Of a stretch of DNA of 64,000 bases, positions 8,742 through 16,552 are shown piece after piece. Source of the DNA: JBHGAV01 sp041946685 (GTDB lineage Bacteria; Acidobacteriota; Terriglobia; Bryobacterales; Bryobacteraceae); contig JBHGAV010000009.1 of assembly GCA_041946685.1 (NCBI GenBank), positions 24,325 to 88,324 of the forward strand, in the 5' to 3' direction. Numbering within the stretch: position 1 is the stretch's first letter; each line of letters starts with the position of its first letter. The notes under the pieces are model-generated. The model was not told the DNA's origin, made no database searches, and saw only the letters and a list, made by a program, of their open reading frames with translations. Made by a program: the position numbers and the translations under genes.

Positions 8742-9409
8742 CGTTCGGCCCCGAGCGCCCACTGAGCCAGCCGCTTTCCACTCTCGAACGCCTGGCGATA
8801 GGCCGCCTGCCGCTCCGAGCCGGTAAGAGCCTTGCCCATGCGGTTGTACTTCTCGAGGCCCGCGCCGACGACATAGGTTCCGGCGTATGCGATGGCGGCC
8901 TTGGGTATCAGTCCTTCGCCGAAGGGCATCTTGCCGGCCAGTTGGCGCGCGAGAGCGCGCCAGCCGAACGCTCCGGCGACGATCGAGGCGATCTGGGCTT
9001 TCTGCTCGAAATACCCGACGGGCCGGCCGCTGGCGGCCGCGATGAGAAACGCCATCCGCACCTGGTTCACGGTGAGCACCACCGTGTCGGATGCGAACTC
9101 GCCTGCCGTCCATCCCAAGGACAAGAGGTTGGGGACCACCGACGGCAACGCGGTGAACATGGCGAACAATGCGTTGTCACGCGATACATCCCGTATGATC
9201 CGCGCGATGACCGGCCGGCGAAACGGCGGAAGGCGGCGCGCCAGGGCGAGCGAGAGCTCGGGGCACTCCCGGAGAATCTCGCGGACGCTTTCCTCAGGGC
9301 CGCTTCCGAGGTCCTCCGGATCCAGGTTCAAGGGGCGGGATGCCTCTTCCAGGACTTGGTCCGGATTCAGGTGGCGGACGGCTCGGCGGATCTGCTGGAG
9401 AGCGTGCAT
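8738..9409 (-). CDS. DUF697-type membrane-associated protein
   Basis: 223 residues. The region around residues 85-180 (TVNQVRMAFLIAAASGRPV, then FGWRALARQLAGKMPFGEG and IPKAAIAYAGTYVVG) matches the DUF697/YcjF pattern, hydrophobic segments often found next to GTPases. No GTPase domain or GTPase gene is present here. The N-terminal about 60 residues are charged and probably helical. The role is unknown. It overlaps the SDR gene (ATGA) and starts 14 bp downstream of the PD-(D/E)XK-like gene, so the three appear to be one transcription unit. Confidence 0.75.
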   Translation of the reverse strand: MHALQQIRRAVRHLNPDQVLEEASRPLNLDPEDLGSGPEESVREILRECPELSLALARRLPPFRRPVIARIIRDVSRDNALFAMFTALPSVVPNLLSLGWTAGEFASDTVVLTVNQVRMAFLIAAASGRPVGYFEQKAQIASIVAGAFGWRALARQLAGKMPFGEGLIPKAAIAYAGTYVVGAGLEKYNRMGKALTGSERQAAYRQAFESGKRLAQWALGAER

Positions 9410-9422
9410 TGGGTCGGAGTAC

Positions 9423-10943
9423 TCACACCGGCCGCGCGGCGCCGGACTGTCGAAAGGCCACTTTCAAGCCTCTACGCCATTCTACCCCCAGGCCGATGCG
9501 CTCGACCGGGACTGCGGGGGAGAAGTAGCGCAAGATCGTCCCGGTGGTTGGATGGAACTCCAGCGAGGGAGCGATGAGCAGCAGCCGGGGAGGCTCCGCG
9601 GCGAGCTCGATGCCGGGGAAATAGCCGCGTGTCTTGAATTCGTTCCGCTCCAGGTGCCACTTCACGCGGAGCCAGTAGTCCAGCGCCTGCAAGGGAAGAT
9701 GCAGGTCCTGAGAAGCCTTCACCTCGAGGACGGCCAACCTGCCCGACCGCTCGACGGCGAGCAGATCGAGCACGCCACGCTCGCCGGCGGCGAGGGCGGG
9801 CACCTGCCCGTAGACCGGAGACGGGAGCAGGGAAGGCTCGATATCCTCCAGATGCCTGCGGATCTGAGACTCCAGCCAGCACTCCACGTGCATTCGATAG
9901 AGTGGATTCTCCCGGTCGGATGCTTCCGGCGAACGCATCCGTGCCAATTCAAGTGCCAGCCGCTCGATTCGGGCCAGGTCGCTCTCACCGGCCCGGGTGC
10001 TCTCCGTCACCCCGAAATGAAGCTGGTTCCTCTCGGCACGCGCGAACTCCAGGCCACGAACGCGAAGGCTGACTGCACCGCCGGGCCGGGCGAGCTGTTC
10101 GACGTGCGGAACACGCGCCAGACGCTCAACCCACTGGAGGACGGGCTCCGCCAAGCTGCGGGCGGCGTCGCGAAACGGTTCCAGGCGGGTGCCCGTGTTG
10201 CCGTAGTCGGCGATATCCACCGGTGCGGCGAAGTCCTCCGCCGAGTAGACGAAGGGGAGCATGCGCGCCGCGCGTGGATCGAGGAAACGCAACCGCAGGC
10301 AGGTGTTCCGCTCCGATCCTTGAGGGAGGAAGAGAGCGAGCCCTCCGATCGACAATCGCCGTTCCCGGCTGCGCAGATAGTCCAGCCAGATGAGGCCGAA
10401 GCTTAAAGCGCCTGGTACGTCCGTGCCATCGGGCGGCGCGGCAATGACCGCCAGTCCTGTCCGCCCCTGACGCAAGAGAGCTCTGGGATAGAGCGGAGAG
10501 AGGCTGTGCTCGAGATCCTGTTCGGTGGTGAGCTCGGCGATCTTCCAGTCCGGAAACTGCCTGTGGAGCATACGGCGAACCCTCTCCCGGAAGGAGAGAC
10601 GCCGTCCCTTCAAGGGCGCCCCGGCCAGCGCCGGCCGGGCCATGTCGATAAGCAGCAGCCGGCCCTCGCGCCTGGGGAACTTCTCGATCAGGAGCTCCAA
10701 CTTGCCGGGTCTCTCCGCTTCCACACCGATCACGCGCCGTACGAGGTTGCGGCGGCGGTCCCAGACCTGGAGGGTCAGGCGGCCGTGATCGGAGTCGACC
10801 AAGTAGGAACCGGGCTCCAAGGCGAAATGGTCCTCTCCAGGTTCGAGCAGGATGGGTTGACGGCTGGCGTTGAGAAAGCGCTCAATCGCCGCGAGAGCCT
10901 CGGCCGGACTACACCGCCCGGGTCGCGGGGCGCAGCAAGACAT
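9423..10943 (-). CDS. Unknown protein with PD-(D/E)XK-like nuclease motif
   Basis: 506 residues, family not recognised. Around residues 410-435 the sequence reads GVLDLLAVERSGRLAVLEVKAS. An Asp on one strand followed by E-V-K on the next is the core of PD-(D/E)XK nucleases and NucS/RecB-like domains. That is my inference, and the flanking helices are not diagnostic. The N-terminal half has no recognisable domain. A TATAAT sits 9 bases before the ATG, implying a very short leader. The gene could act in DNA handling, but an inactive or structural role is equally possible. Confidence 0.65.
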   Translation of the reverse strand: MSCCAPRPGRCSPAEALAAIERFLNASRQPILLEPGEDHFALEPGSYLVDSDHGRLTLQVWDRRRNLVRRVIGVEAERPGKLELLIEKFPRREGRLLLIDMARPALAGAPLKGRRLSFRERVRRMLHRQFPDWKIAELTTEQDLEHSLSPLYPRALLRQGRTGLAVIAAPPDGTDVPGALSFGLIWLDYLRSRERRLSIGGLALFLPQGSERNTCLRLRFLDPRAARMLPFVYSAEDFAAPVDIADYGNTGTRLEPFRDAARSLAEPVLQWVERLARVPHVEQLARPGGAVSLRVRGLEFARAERNQLHFGVTESTRAGESDLARIERLALELARMRSPEASDRENPLYRMHVECWLESQIRRHLEDIEPSLLPSPVYGQVPALAAGERGVLDLLAVERSGRLAVLEVKASQDLHLPLQALDYWLRVKWHLERNEFKTRGYFPGIELAAEPPRLLLIAPSLEFHPTTGTILRYFSPAVPVERIGLGVEWRRGLKVAFRQSGAARPV

Positions 10944-10951
10944 CCGGAATT

Positions 10952-10957
10952 ATTATA
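10952..10957 (-). promoter_or_regulatory. Promoter -10 of the PD-(D/E)XK-like gene
   Basis: TATAAT on the minus strand, with CTGACT 18 bases upstream as a possible -35. The ATG follows only 8 bases after the hexamer, so the transcript would be nearly leaderless. Confidence 0.5.
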
Positions 10958-10977
10958 GGACTATCAAGCCGCGGGAG

Positions 10978-12102
10978 TCAGAACTTCAACCCCGCCAGCT
11001 TGCGGCCGACGATCTTGGCCGCGCCGAGGGGGCCGTAGCGCTCCTTGAGGAGCTTCACATAGAGCGCCTTCGAGTCGTCGGGAGGAACCTTCTGCACGTC
11101 CTTCTTCCTGAGCCGCATGGCTCCGGAGGGGCAGATGGTCACGCACAGCGCGCACCCGATGCAGCGGGCGTCGTCCACCCTGGCCGGGCCATCCGTGGCC
11201 GAGATCGCATCCATCTGGCAGCGCGTCTCGCAGGTTCCGCAGGAGTCACAGACTCCCGCGTCCACGGTGGCGCAATAAGTTGCGCTGAAGTAGTCAGCAG
11301 GACGAGGGAAGAGCTTGGCGGCGCCGAGCACGCCGCAGCAGCATCCACAGCAGCAGCAGACGAAGAGCGGGCTCTTGGTGTTCTCCGGCTGCAAGACGAG
11401 ACCTTCCTTGTCCGCCTCGTCAAGCAACTGCAGCATCTCTTCCCGGCTGATGAAGCGGGCCGCTCCTTGCTCCACCATCACTTCCGCTGCCACGCTCAGC
11501 ATGAGACAGTTCTCGCGGAGCTTGGTCTGTTTGCAGGGCTCGCCGAGCAGGTCCTGGCCCTGACGGCAGATGCAGTTCATCGCGGCGAAAGGACCACTCG
11601 AGCGCCGGACGTGCTCGCGAATATCGTCGTAGGTGGCTACGCCGCGTTCGACTTCGATGGCCTTGTTGACCGGCACCGTCCGCATCTGGGTGGTCTTCGT
11701 TGTGAAGTTCGCCTCACGGAAAGCGCCGAGGAGGTACTCCCTGGCGTCGCGCTCGAACTCGGGAGTGAGGCGGTTGACCTGCCGCTCGTACATCCCGATC
11801 GCGAAGGGCAGCTTCCCGTAATGCGGCGTGCCCTCCAGGGGAATGCGCTGAAGGAGTCCAAGCGCCGCCATTTCGTCCAGCGCTTCCACGCATTCATCCA
11901 GCGACAACGCCGGTTTCAGGCGGCGGTGAATCACAGGAGCCGGCTCGGGGATGGCGCTCAACTCCAGCGCCACCACAGCCTGCCTGGGCGTGAACAGGTG
12001 CTTCAGAATTCGAATCTCCACTCCGGACTCGGTAGCAGGGAAGCCGACGGGCATGCGGTCGAGATGTTGCTGGAGCTTGCGGTAGAGGTCTTCGGCGGAC
12101 AC
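10978..12102 (-). CDS. 4Fe-4S ferredoxin-domain protein, Cys-rich
   Basis: 374 residues from a GTG preceded by AAGGG; the frame extends to a TTG 69 bases further upstream, which I judge less likely. The C-terminal part carries two 4Fe-4S motifs (CDSCGTCETRCQ and CIGCALCVTICP), preceded by an unusual run, FVCCCCGCCCG. The N-terminal region (about residues 1-220) includes LKHLFTPRQAVVALEL, suggesting a winged-helix-like segment, and a further Cys group near CICRQGQDLLGEPC. Such multi-cluster proteins shuttle electrons in anaerobic or microaerobic metabolism. The partner is unknown. It is divergent from yggS. Confidence 0.8.
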   Translation of the reverse strand: MSAEDLYRKLQQHLDRMPVGFPATESGVEIRILKHLFTPRQAVVALELSAIPEPAPVIHRRLKPALSLDECVEALDEMAALGLLQRIPLEGTPHYGKLPFAIGMYERQVNRLTPEFERDAREYLLGAFREANFTTKTTQMRTVPVNKAIEVERGVATYDDIREHVRRSSGPFAAMNCICRQGQDLLGEPCKQTKLRENCLMLSVAAEVMVEQGAARFISREEMLQLLDEADKEGLVLQPENTKSPLFVCCCCGCCCGVLGAAKLFPRPADYFSATYCATVDAGVCDSCGTCETRCQMDAISATDGPARVDDARCIGCALCVTICPSGAMRLRKKDVQKVPPDDSKALYVKLLKERYGPLGAAKIVGRKLAGLKF

Positions 12103-12158
12103 GGTGTACCCTTCGCCCGATTCTACACCAGGATTCCCCAGCTTGATATATTGTCGGA

Positions 12159-12818
12159 GTGCTGAGGGCAAGGCTCCAACAGGTGGAAGAGCGCATCGCG
12201 AGGGCGGCGGCGAGGGCCGGCCGAAAGCGCGAGGACATCAGACTGGTGGCCATCACCAAGGTGTTCCCGGCAGCCACGATCCGCGAAGCCTACCAGGCCG
12301 GGCTGCGCGACTTCGGAGAGAACTACGTGCAGGAGTTCGAAACCAAGGCTCCGGAACTGTCGGACTTGACGGAGGCCCGCTTTCACTTCGTGGGACACCT
12401 GCAATCGAACAAGGCACGGCGAGCGGCTGAGTTGTTTCAGATCATCCAGACTGTCGATTCCGAGAAGATCGCGCGAAGAATCAACGACATCGGAAGCGCG
12501 AGAGAGGTAATGCTTGAAGTCAAACTCAGCCCCGAACAGGCCAAGAGCGGCGTTGGGCCGGGCGAGTTGCCAGCGCTTGCAGAAGCGGTGAGGGCCTGCC
12601 CAAACCTGCGGCTGACGGGGCTGATGACCATGCCCCCCTGGTCCGACGACCCGGAAGAGTCCCGCCCCTACTTCGAGCGCCTGCGGCGGCTGGCGGAGGA
12701 TCTTGGTCTCAAGCATTTGTCCATGGGGATGTCGCACGACCTCGAAGTGGCGGTGGAAGAAGGCGCGACCCACCTGCGGATCGGCACCGCGCTGTTCGGC
12801 GAGAGGCGGCGGCCGTGA
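12159..12818 (+). CDS. yggS: YggS-family PLP-binding protein
   Basis: 219 residues from GTG. A single-domain TIM barrel of the PLP-homeostasis family (YggS/PROSC). The PLP-binding lysine is in LVAITKVFPAATI near residue 30, followed by FGENYVQEF, FHFVGHLQSNKA and the C-terminal phosphate-binding segment LSMGMSHDLEVAVEEGATHLRIGTALFG. The family buffers free PLP and affects amino-acid balance. A TATATT lies 7 bases before the start. The next gene, a glycosyltransferase, overlaps by 4 bp (GTGA), although no functional connection is obvious. Confidence 0.93.
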   Translation: MLRARLQQVEERIARAAARAGRKREDIRLVAITKVFPAATIREAYQAGLRDFGENYVQEFETKAPELSDLTEARFHFVGHLQSNKARRAAELFQIIQTVDSEKIARRINDIGSAREVMLEVKLSPEQAKSGVGPGELPALAEAVRACPNLRLTGLMTMPPWSDDPEESRPYFERLRRLAEDLGLKHLSMGMSHDLEVAVEEGATHLRIGTALFGERRRP

Positions 12819-13912
12819 CCGTGGGTTTCCACGCCCCCTTGCCTCCGGCACGGACCGGCGTGGCGGACTACGCCTCGGTTCTGCTTGCCGCCTTGCGGCG
12901 CTTCGGCCGGGTCGAGACCGGCTCGCGGGAGGCCGACGTCAATCTCTACCACTTGGGCAACAACCAGTTGCATCGGCGAATCTATGAGATGGCGATCCGC
13001 AGGCCGGGCGTCGCCGTGTTGCACGACGCGGTGCTCCAGCACTTCTTCTTGGGGGCGCTCGACCGGTCCTCCTATCTGGACGAGTTCGTGTACAACTACG
13101 GGGAGTGGGACCGGGGACTGGCGGAGGACCTTTGGGCTTCGCGGGCGCGTTCCGCAGTGGACGAGCGATACTTCCGATACCCGATGCTGCGCCGGATAGC
13201 CGAGGTCTCCCGGGCGGTGATCGTGCACAACCCGGCCGCCAGGCGGATGGTCCTCCGGCACGCGCCCGTCGCGCGGGTTCACGAGATCCCCCACCTGTTC
13301 CAGCCGCCCGCTCCGGTAGCGGCGGCGGCGATGGAGAGGCTGCGCCGCGATCTCGGGTCGAGTGGAGCATGCCTCTTCGTCGTTTTTGGATACATCAGGG
13401 AATCCAAGCGTTTGCCGGCGATATTGAAAGTTTTGGATCGGGTACGGCGGGACGGCGTCGACGCCGTGCTTCTGGTCGCCGGGGACTTCGTCGCGCCGGA
13501 CCTTGAGAAGCAGGTCGCGCCGCTGATGAGAAACGCCGGGGTGCGGCGGGCGGGCATGGCGAGCGAACGCGAGTTCTGGCTCAGGGCCTCGGCGGCCGAC
13601 GCCTGCATCAACCTTCGCCACCCCGCAGCGGGAGAGACGTCGGGCATCACGATCCGGCTGATGGGTATCGGGAAACCGGTCATCGTCACCGACGGCGAGG
13701 AGGTTTCGGGATTTCCCGAGGGCGCCTGCCTGAGGGTGAGTCGGGGCCTCGCCGAGCAGGACGAACTCGCTCACCATGTGACGCTGCTCGCAAAGTGCCG
13801 GGGACTGGCAGGCAACATTGGCCGCCTGGCGGCCGAGCATATCCGCGAACGCCATTCAGTGGAGGCTGCCGCGGCCCGCTATTGGGATGTGCTATGCGGC
13901 TGCCGCAACTGA
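12815..13912 (+). CDS. GT4-like glycosyltransferase
   Basis: 365 residues. The N-terminal GFHAPLPPARTGVADYA is the nucleotide-sugar/acceptor glycine loop typical of GT-B family-4 enzymes. The C-terminal half has VVFGYIRESKRLPAIL, then a donor-binding segment ending GETSGITIRLMGIGKPVIVTDGEEVSGFPEGACLRV. The last matches the E-x7-E region of GT4 enzymes. It probably adds a sugar to a surface polysaccharide or lipid. The acceptor is unknown. The GTG start overlaps the yggS stop, and its own 3' end overlaps the hydrolase gene by 19 bp. Confidence 0.85.
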   Translation: MTVGFHAPLPPARTGVADYASVLLAALRRFGRVETGSREADVNLYHLGNNQLHRRIYEMAIRRPGVAVLHDAVLQHFFLGALDRSSYLDEFVYNYGEWDRGLAEDLWASRARSAVDERYFRYPMLRRIAEVSRAVIVHNPAARRMVLRHAPVARVHEIPHLFQPPAPVAAAAMERLRRDLGSSGACLFVVFGYIRESKRLPAILKVLDRVRRDGVDAVLLVAGDFVAPDLEKQVAPLMRNAGVRRAGMASEREFWLRASAADACINLRHPAAGETSGITIRLMGIGKPVIVTDGEEVSGFPEGACLRVSRGLAEQDELAHHVTLLAKCRGLAGNIGRLAAEHIRERHSVEAAAARYWDVLCGCRN

Positions 13913-15561
13913 GACCGGCCCTCGCACTGGTCCTGTCTCTGGCGGCCTGGGGCCAAGCGCCCGAACCGCGCATCGGCGTCCGGGTTCCGATGCGCGATGG
14001 GGTGGCGCTCTCCACCAACGTTTTCCGCCCGAAGGGAGGGGAACGGCTTTCCACCATCCTTGTGCGCACACCCTACGGGAAGGGAACGAGCCTGGCCGCG
14101 ACTTATCGGTTGTTCTACGAAAGCGGCTATGCCGTTGTCGTGCAGGACGTGCGAGGCCGGGGCGCCTCGGAAGGCATGTTCCGCCCGCTGACGCAGGAGG
14201 TGAACGACGGGCACGACACCATCGACTGGATCGCTTCGCAGCGGTGGTCGGACGGCAAGGTGGGAATGGTCGGCGGGTCCTACTTGGGGATCGTGCAATG
14301 GAAGGCGGCTCTGTCCGGCAGTCCGCACTTGAAGGCGATCTCCCCTGCGGTCTCGGGCTGTGACGATTACATGGACCGTTTTTACTCCAGGGGCGGGGCT
14401 CTAAGGCTGGGGCACCGCCTGAACTGGCTGGCCTCCACGATGAGAGCGCCAGGCTACCGCTCCCCCGATTTCTCCAAGTACGTGTTGCACCTGCCTCTGA
14501 GGACGGCCGATCTGGCCGCGACGGGACGATCGATCGAGATGTACCAGGAGGCAGTCCAGCACCCCTCCTACGATGCGTTCTGGAAATCGATCAGCACGTG
14601 CGAGCAACTGGACAAGGTGCAAGTGCCGGTGCTCGCCTTCGGAGGCTGGTACGACCCGTTCGTGGAGAGCGATCTGGAGGCTATCTCCCGCCTGCAAGCC
14701 ATGGGACGGGAAGCGCACGTCGTAATCGGGCCCTGGGCGCACAACACTTCCTCGCGTTTCCCTGGCTTCGATTTCGGGCCTGTCGCGGACCTCCCCATCC
14801 GACAGCTTCAACTGGAGTGGTTCGACCACTGGCTAAAGTCGCGGGAACCGGAACGGCAGTTGCCGCCCGCGCGGGTCTTCCTGATGGGAGTCAACCGCTG
14901 GAGGGAGGAACAGGAATGGCCTCCGGAACGTTCCCGGCCGGTGTCTTGGTACTTGGCGACCGGTGGACGCCTCAGGGAGACGCCGCCTGACAGGGACAAG
15001 CCGGACCGTTTTGATTATGATCCCCGCAAGCCGGTCCCGACTTTGGGAGGCGCCGTGTGCTGCGACCCGAAAATCTTCCCGTGGGGCCCCATGGACCAGC
15101 GGCCGGTGGAAGGACGCGCAGATGTGCTGGTGTACACAAGCAGTGCGCTGGGCCGGAACGTGCCCGTTCTGGGGATCGTCAATGTAGAGTTGTACGTCGC
15201 CACCACAGCGCCGGACACGGATTTCACCGCCAAGCTGGTGGATGTCTGGCCCGACGGCCGCGCGGTCAACCTCACGGACGGGATTCTGAGGCTGCGGTAC
15301 CGGGAGTCACTGGAACGCCCGCGCCTGGCGCGGCGGGGAGAAATCTACCGGATTGTGATTGACGCCGGCGTGACCGGCCACGTCTTCCGCGCCGGCCATC
15401 GCATCCGCCTGGAGATATCGAGCAGCAACTTCCCGCGCTTCGACCGCAACCCGAACACCGGGAAGCCGGTCGCTGGCGAGACCAGGCTGAGGACGGCGAC
15501 ACAGACCGTCTACCACGATCGCCTGCGTGCCTCGCGGTTGATGTTGCCGGTGGCACCTTAG
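13894..15561 (+). CDS. Secreted CocE/NonD-type alpha/beta hydrolase
   Basis: 555 residues. A signal peptide (about residues 1-20, ...SLAAWGQAPE) precedes an X-Pro dipeptidyl-peptidase S15/CocE domain. The nucleophile is the Ser in VGGSYLGIVQW. The Asp region follows in FGGWYDPFVESD and the His in IGPWAHNTSS, then the C-terminal jelly-roll domain (about residues 340-555, ending RLRTATQTVYHDRLRASRLMLP). The family cleaves esters, N-acyl bonds or X-Pro peptides; the substrate here is unknown. I use the ATG at 13894 rather than the long upstream frame because the signal peptide begins there. Confidence 0.92.
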   Translation: MRLPQLRPALALVLSLAAWGQAPEPRIGVRVPMRDGVALSTNVFRPKGGERLSTILVRTPYGKGTSLAATYRLFYESGYAVVVQDVRGRGASEGMFRPLTQEVNDGHDTIDWIASQRWSDGKVGMVGGSYLGIVQWKAALSGSPHLKAISPAVSGCDDYMDRFYSRGGALRLGHRLNWLASTMRAPGYRSPDFSKYVLHLPLRTADLAATGRSIEMYQEAVQHPSYDAFWKSISTCEQLDKVQVPVLAFGGWYDPFVESDLEAISRLQAMGREAHVVIGPWAHNTSSRFPGFDFGPVADLPIRQLQLEWFDHWLKSREPERQLPPARVFLMGVNRWREEQEWPPERSRPVSWYLATGGRLRETPPDRDKPDRFDYDPRKPVPTLGGAVCCDPKIFPWGPMDQRPVEGRADVLVYTSSALGRNVPVLGIVNVELYVATTAPDTDFTAKLVDVWPDGRAVNLTDGILRLRYRESLERPRLARRGEIYRIVIDAGVTGHVFRAGHRIRLEISSSNFPRFDRNPNTGKPVAGETRLRTATQTVYHDRLRASRLMLPVAP

Positions 15562-15577
15562 CCCAGCCCCACGGAAT

Positions 15578-16552
15578 TTACGAAGCTGCGATCGCAGCGG
15601 CGATCACCTTGCCGTGGAAGCGTCCGTTCTCGATGAAGATCTCGTTGGTGTGCATGCCGGCCACCAGCACGCCGGCCAAATAGATCCCTTTGCGCTCGCT
15701 TTCGAGCGTTTCGGGGCTGGTGCGCGGGCGGCCGGTGCCGGGATCGATCGGAATGCCGTGCGCAGCGAGGAACTCGACGTCCGGCTGGTAACCAACCATG
15801 GCGAACACAAAGTCGTTCTTCAGGCGGACGTCGCCCTCGGGAGTCTCGATCAGGATCGCATCCGGATCGATCCGGCGGACACTGGAATGAAAGTAGGCCT
15901 TGATCTCCCCGCTCTTGATCCGGTTCTCCACGTTCGGTTTGACCCAATACTTCACGTGGTCCGAGAGGCCCGCGCCGCGGTGAATCAACGTGACCCGCGC
16001 CCCCGCCCAAAGCAGATCCAGGGCCGCCAAGGCGGCCGAATTCTTCCCTCCGACCACGGCCACATCCTGGCCGTAATAGGGGTGCGGCTCCCGGAAGTAG
16101 TGGAGAACCTTGTCCAGTTCTTCCCCCGGAACGCCCAGCCGGTTCGGCCGGTCGTAGTATCCGGTGGCCAGAACGACCTTGCGGGAAGCGTACTCGCGCA
16201 GGTTTCCGCTGCGATCGCGGGCATGGGTGACGAAGGCGCCGTCCTCGCCGGAGATCTTCTCTACCCGCTCGTACTGGCGTATGTCCAGTTCATAGGCGCC
16301 GGCCACGCGGCGATAGTATTTCAGGGCCTCCGTGCGCGTGGGCTTCTCCCCGAACGAGGTCATGGGGATGTTCCCGATCTCCATCAGCTCCGGCGTGGTG
16401 AAGAACACCATGTTGGTGGGGTAGTTGTACAGCGAGTTCACCACGCAGCCCTTCTCGACAAGGACCGCCTTGAGCCCGCGGAGCTTCAATTCGATTCCGC
16501 AGGCGAGTCCCGTCGGGCCCGCGCCCACCACCACCACGTCCAGCAGGCTCAC
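15578..16552 (-). CDS. ypdA: YpdA-family FAD/NAD(P) oxidoreductase
   Basis: 324 residues from a GTG overlapping the alaS stop (GTGA). FAD motif VVGAGPTGLACGIELK is at the N-terminus and the NAD(P) motif VVGGKNSAALAALDL near residue 170. It has no CxxC, unlike thioredoxin reductase. This, with NYPTNMVFFTTPELMEIGNIP, identifies the YpdA family, proposed to reduce bacillithiol disulfide. The C-terminal VAGMHTNEIFIENGRFHG fits. If the assignment holds, the organism should also carry bshA-bshC genes, which are not in this window. Confidence 0.9.
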   Translation of the reverse strand: MSLLDVVVVGAGPTGLACGIELKLRGLKAVLVEKGCVVNSLYNYPTNMVFFTTPELMEIGNIPMTSFGEKPTRTEALKYYRRVAGAYELDIRQYERVEKISGEDGAFVTHARDRSGNLREYASRKVVLATGYYDRPNRLGVPGEELDKVLHYFREPHPYYGQDVAVVGGKNSAALAALDLLWAGARVTLIHRGAGLSDHVKYWVKPNVENRIKSGEIKAYFHSSVRRIDPDAILIETPEGDVRLKNDFVFAMVGYQPDVEFLAAHGIPIDPGTGRPRTSPETLESERKGIYLAGVLVAGMHTNEIFIENGRFHGKVIAAAIAAS

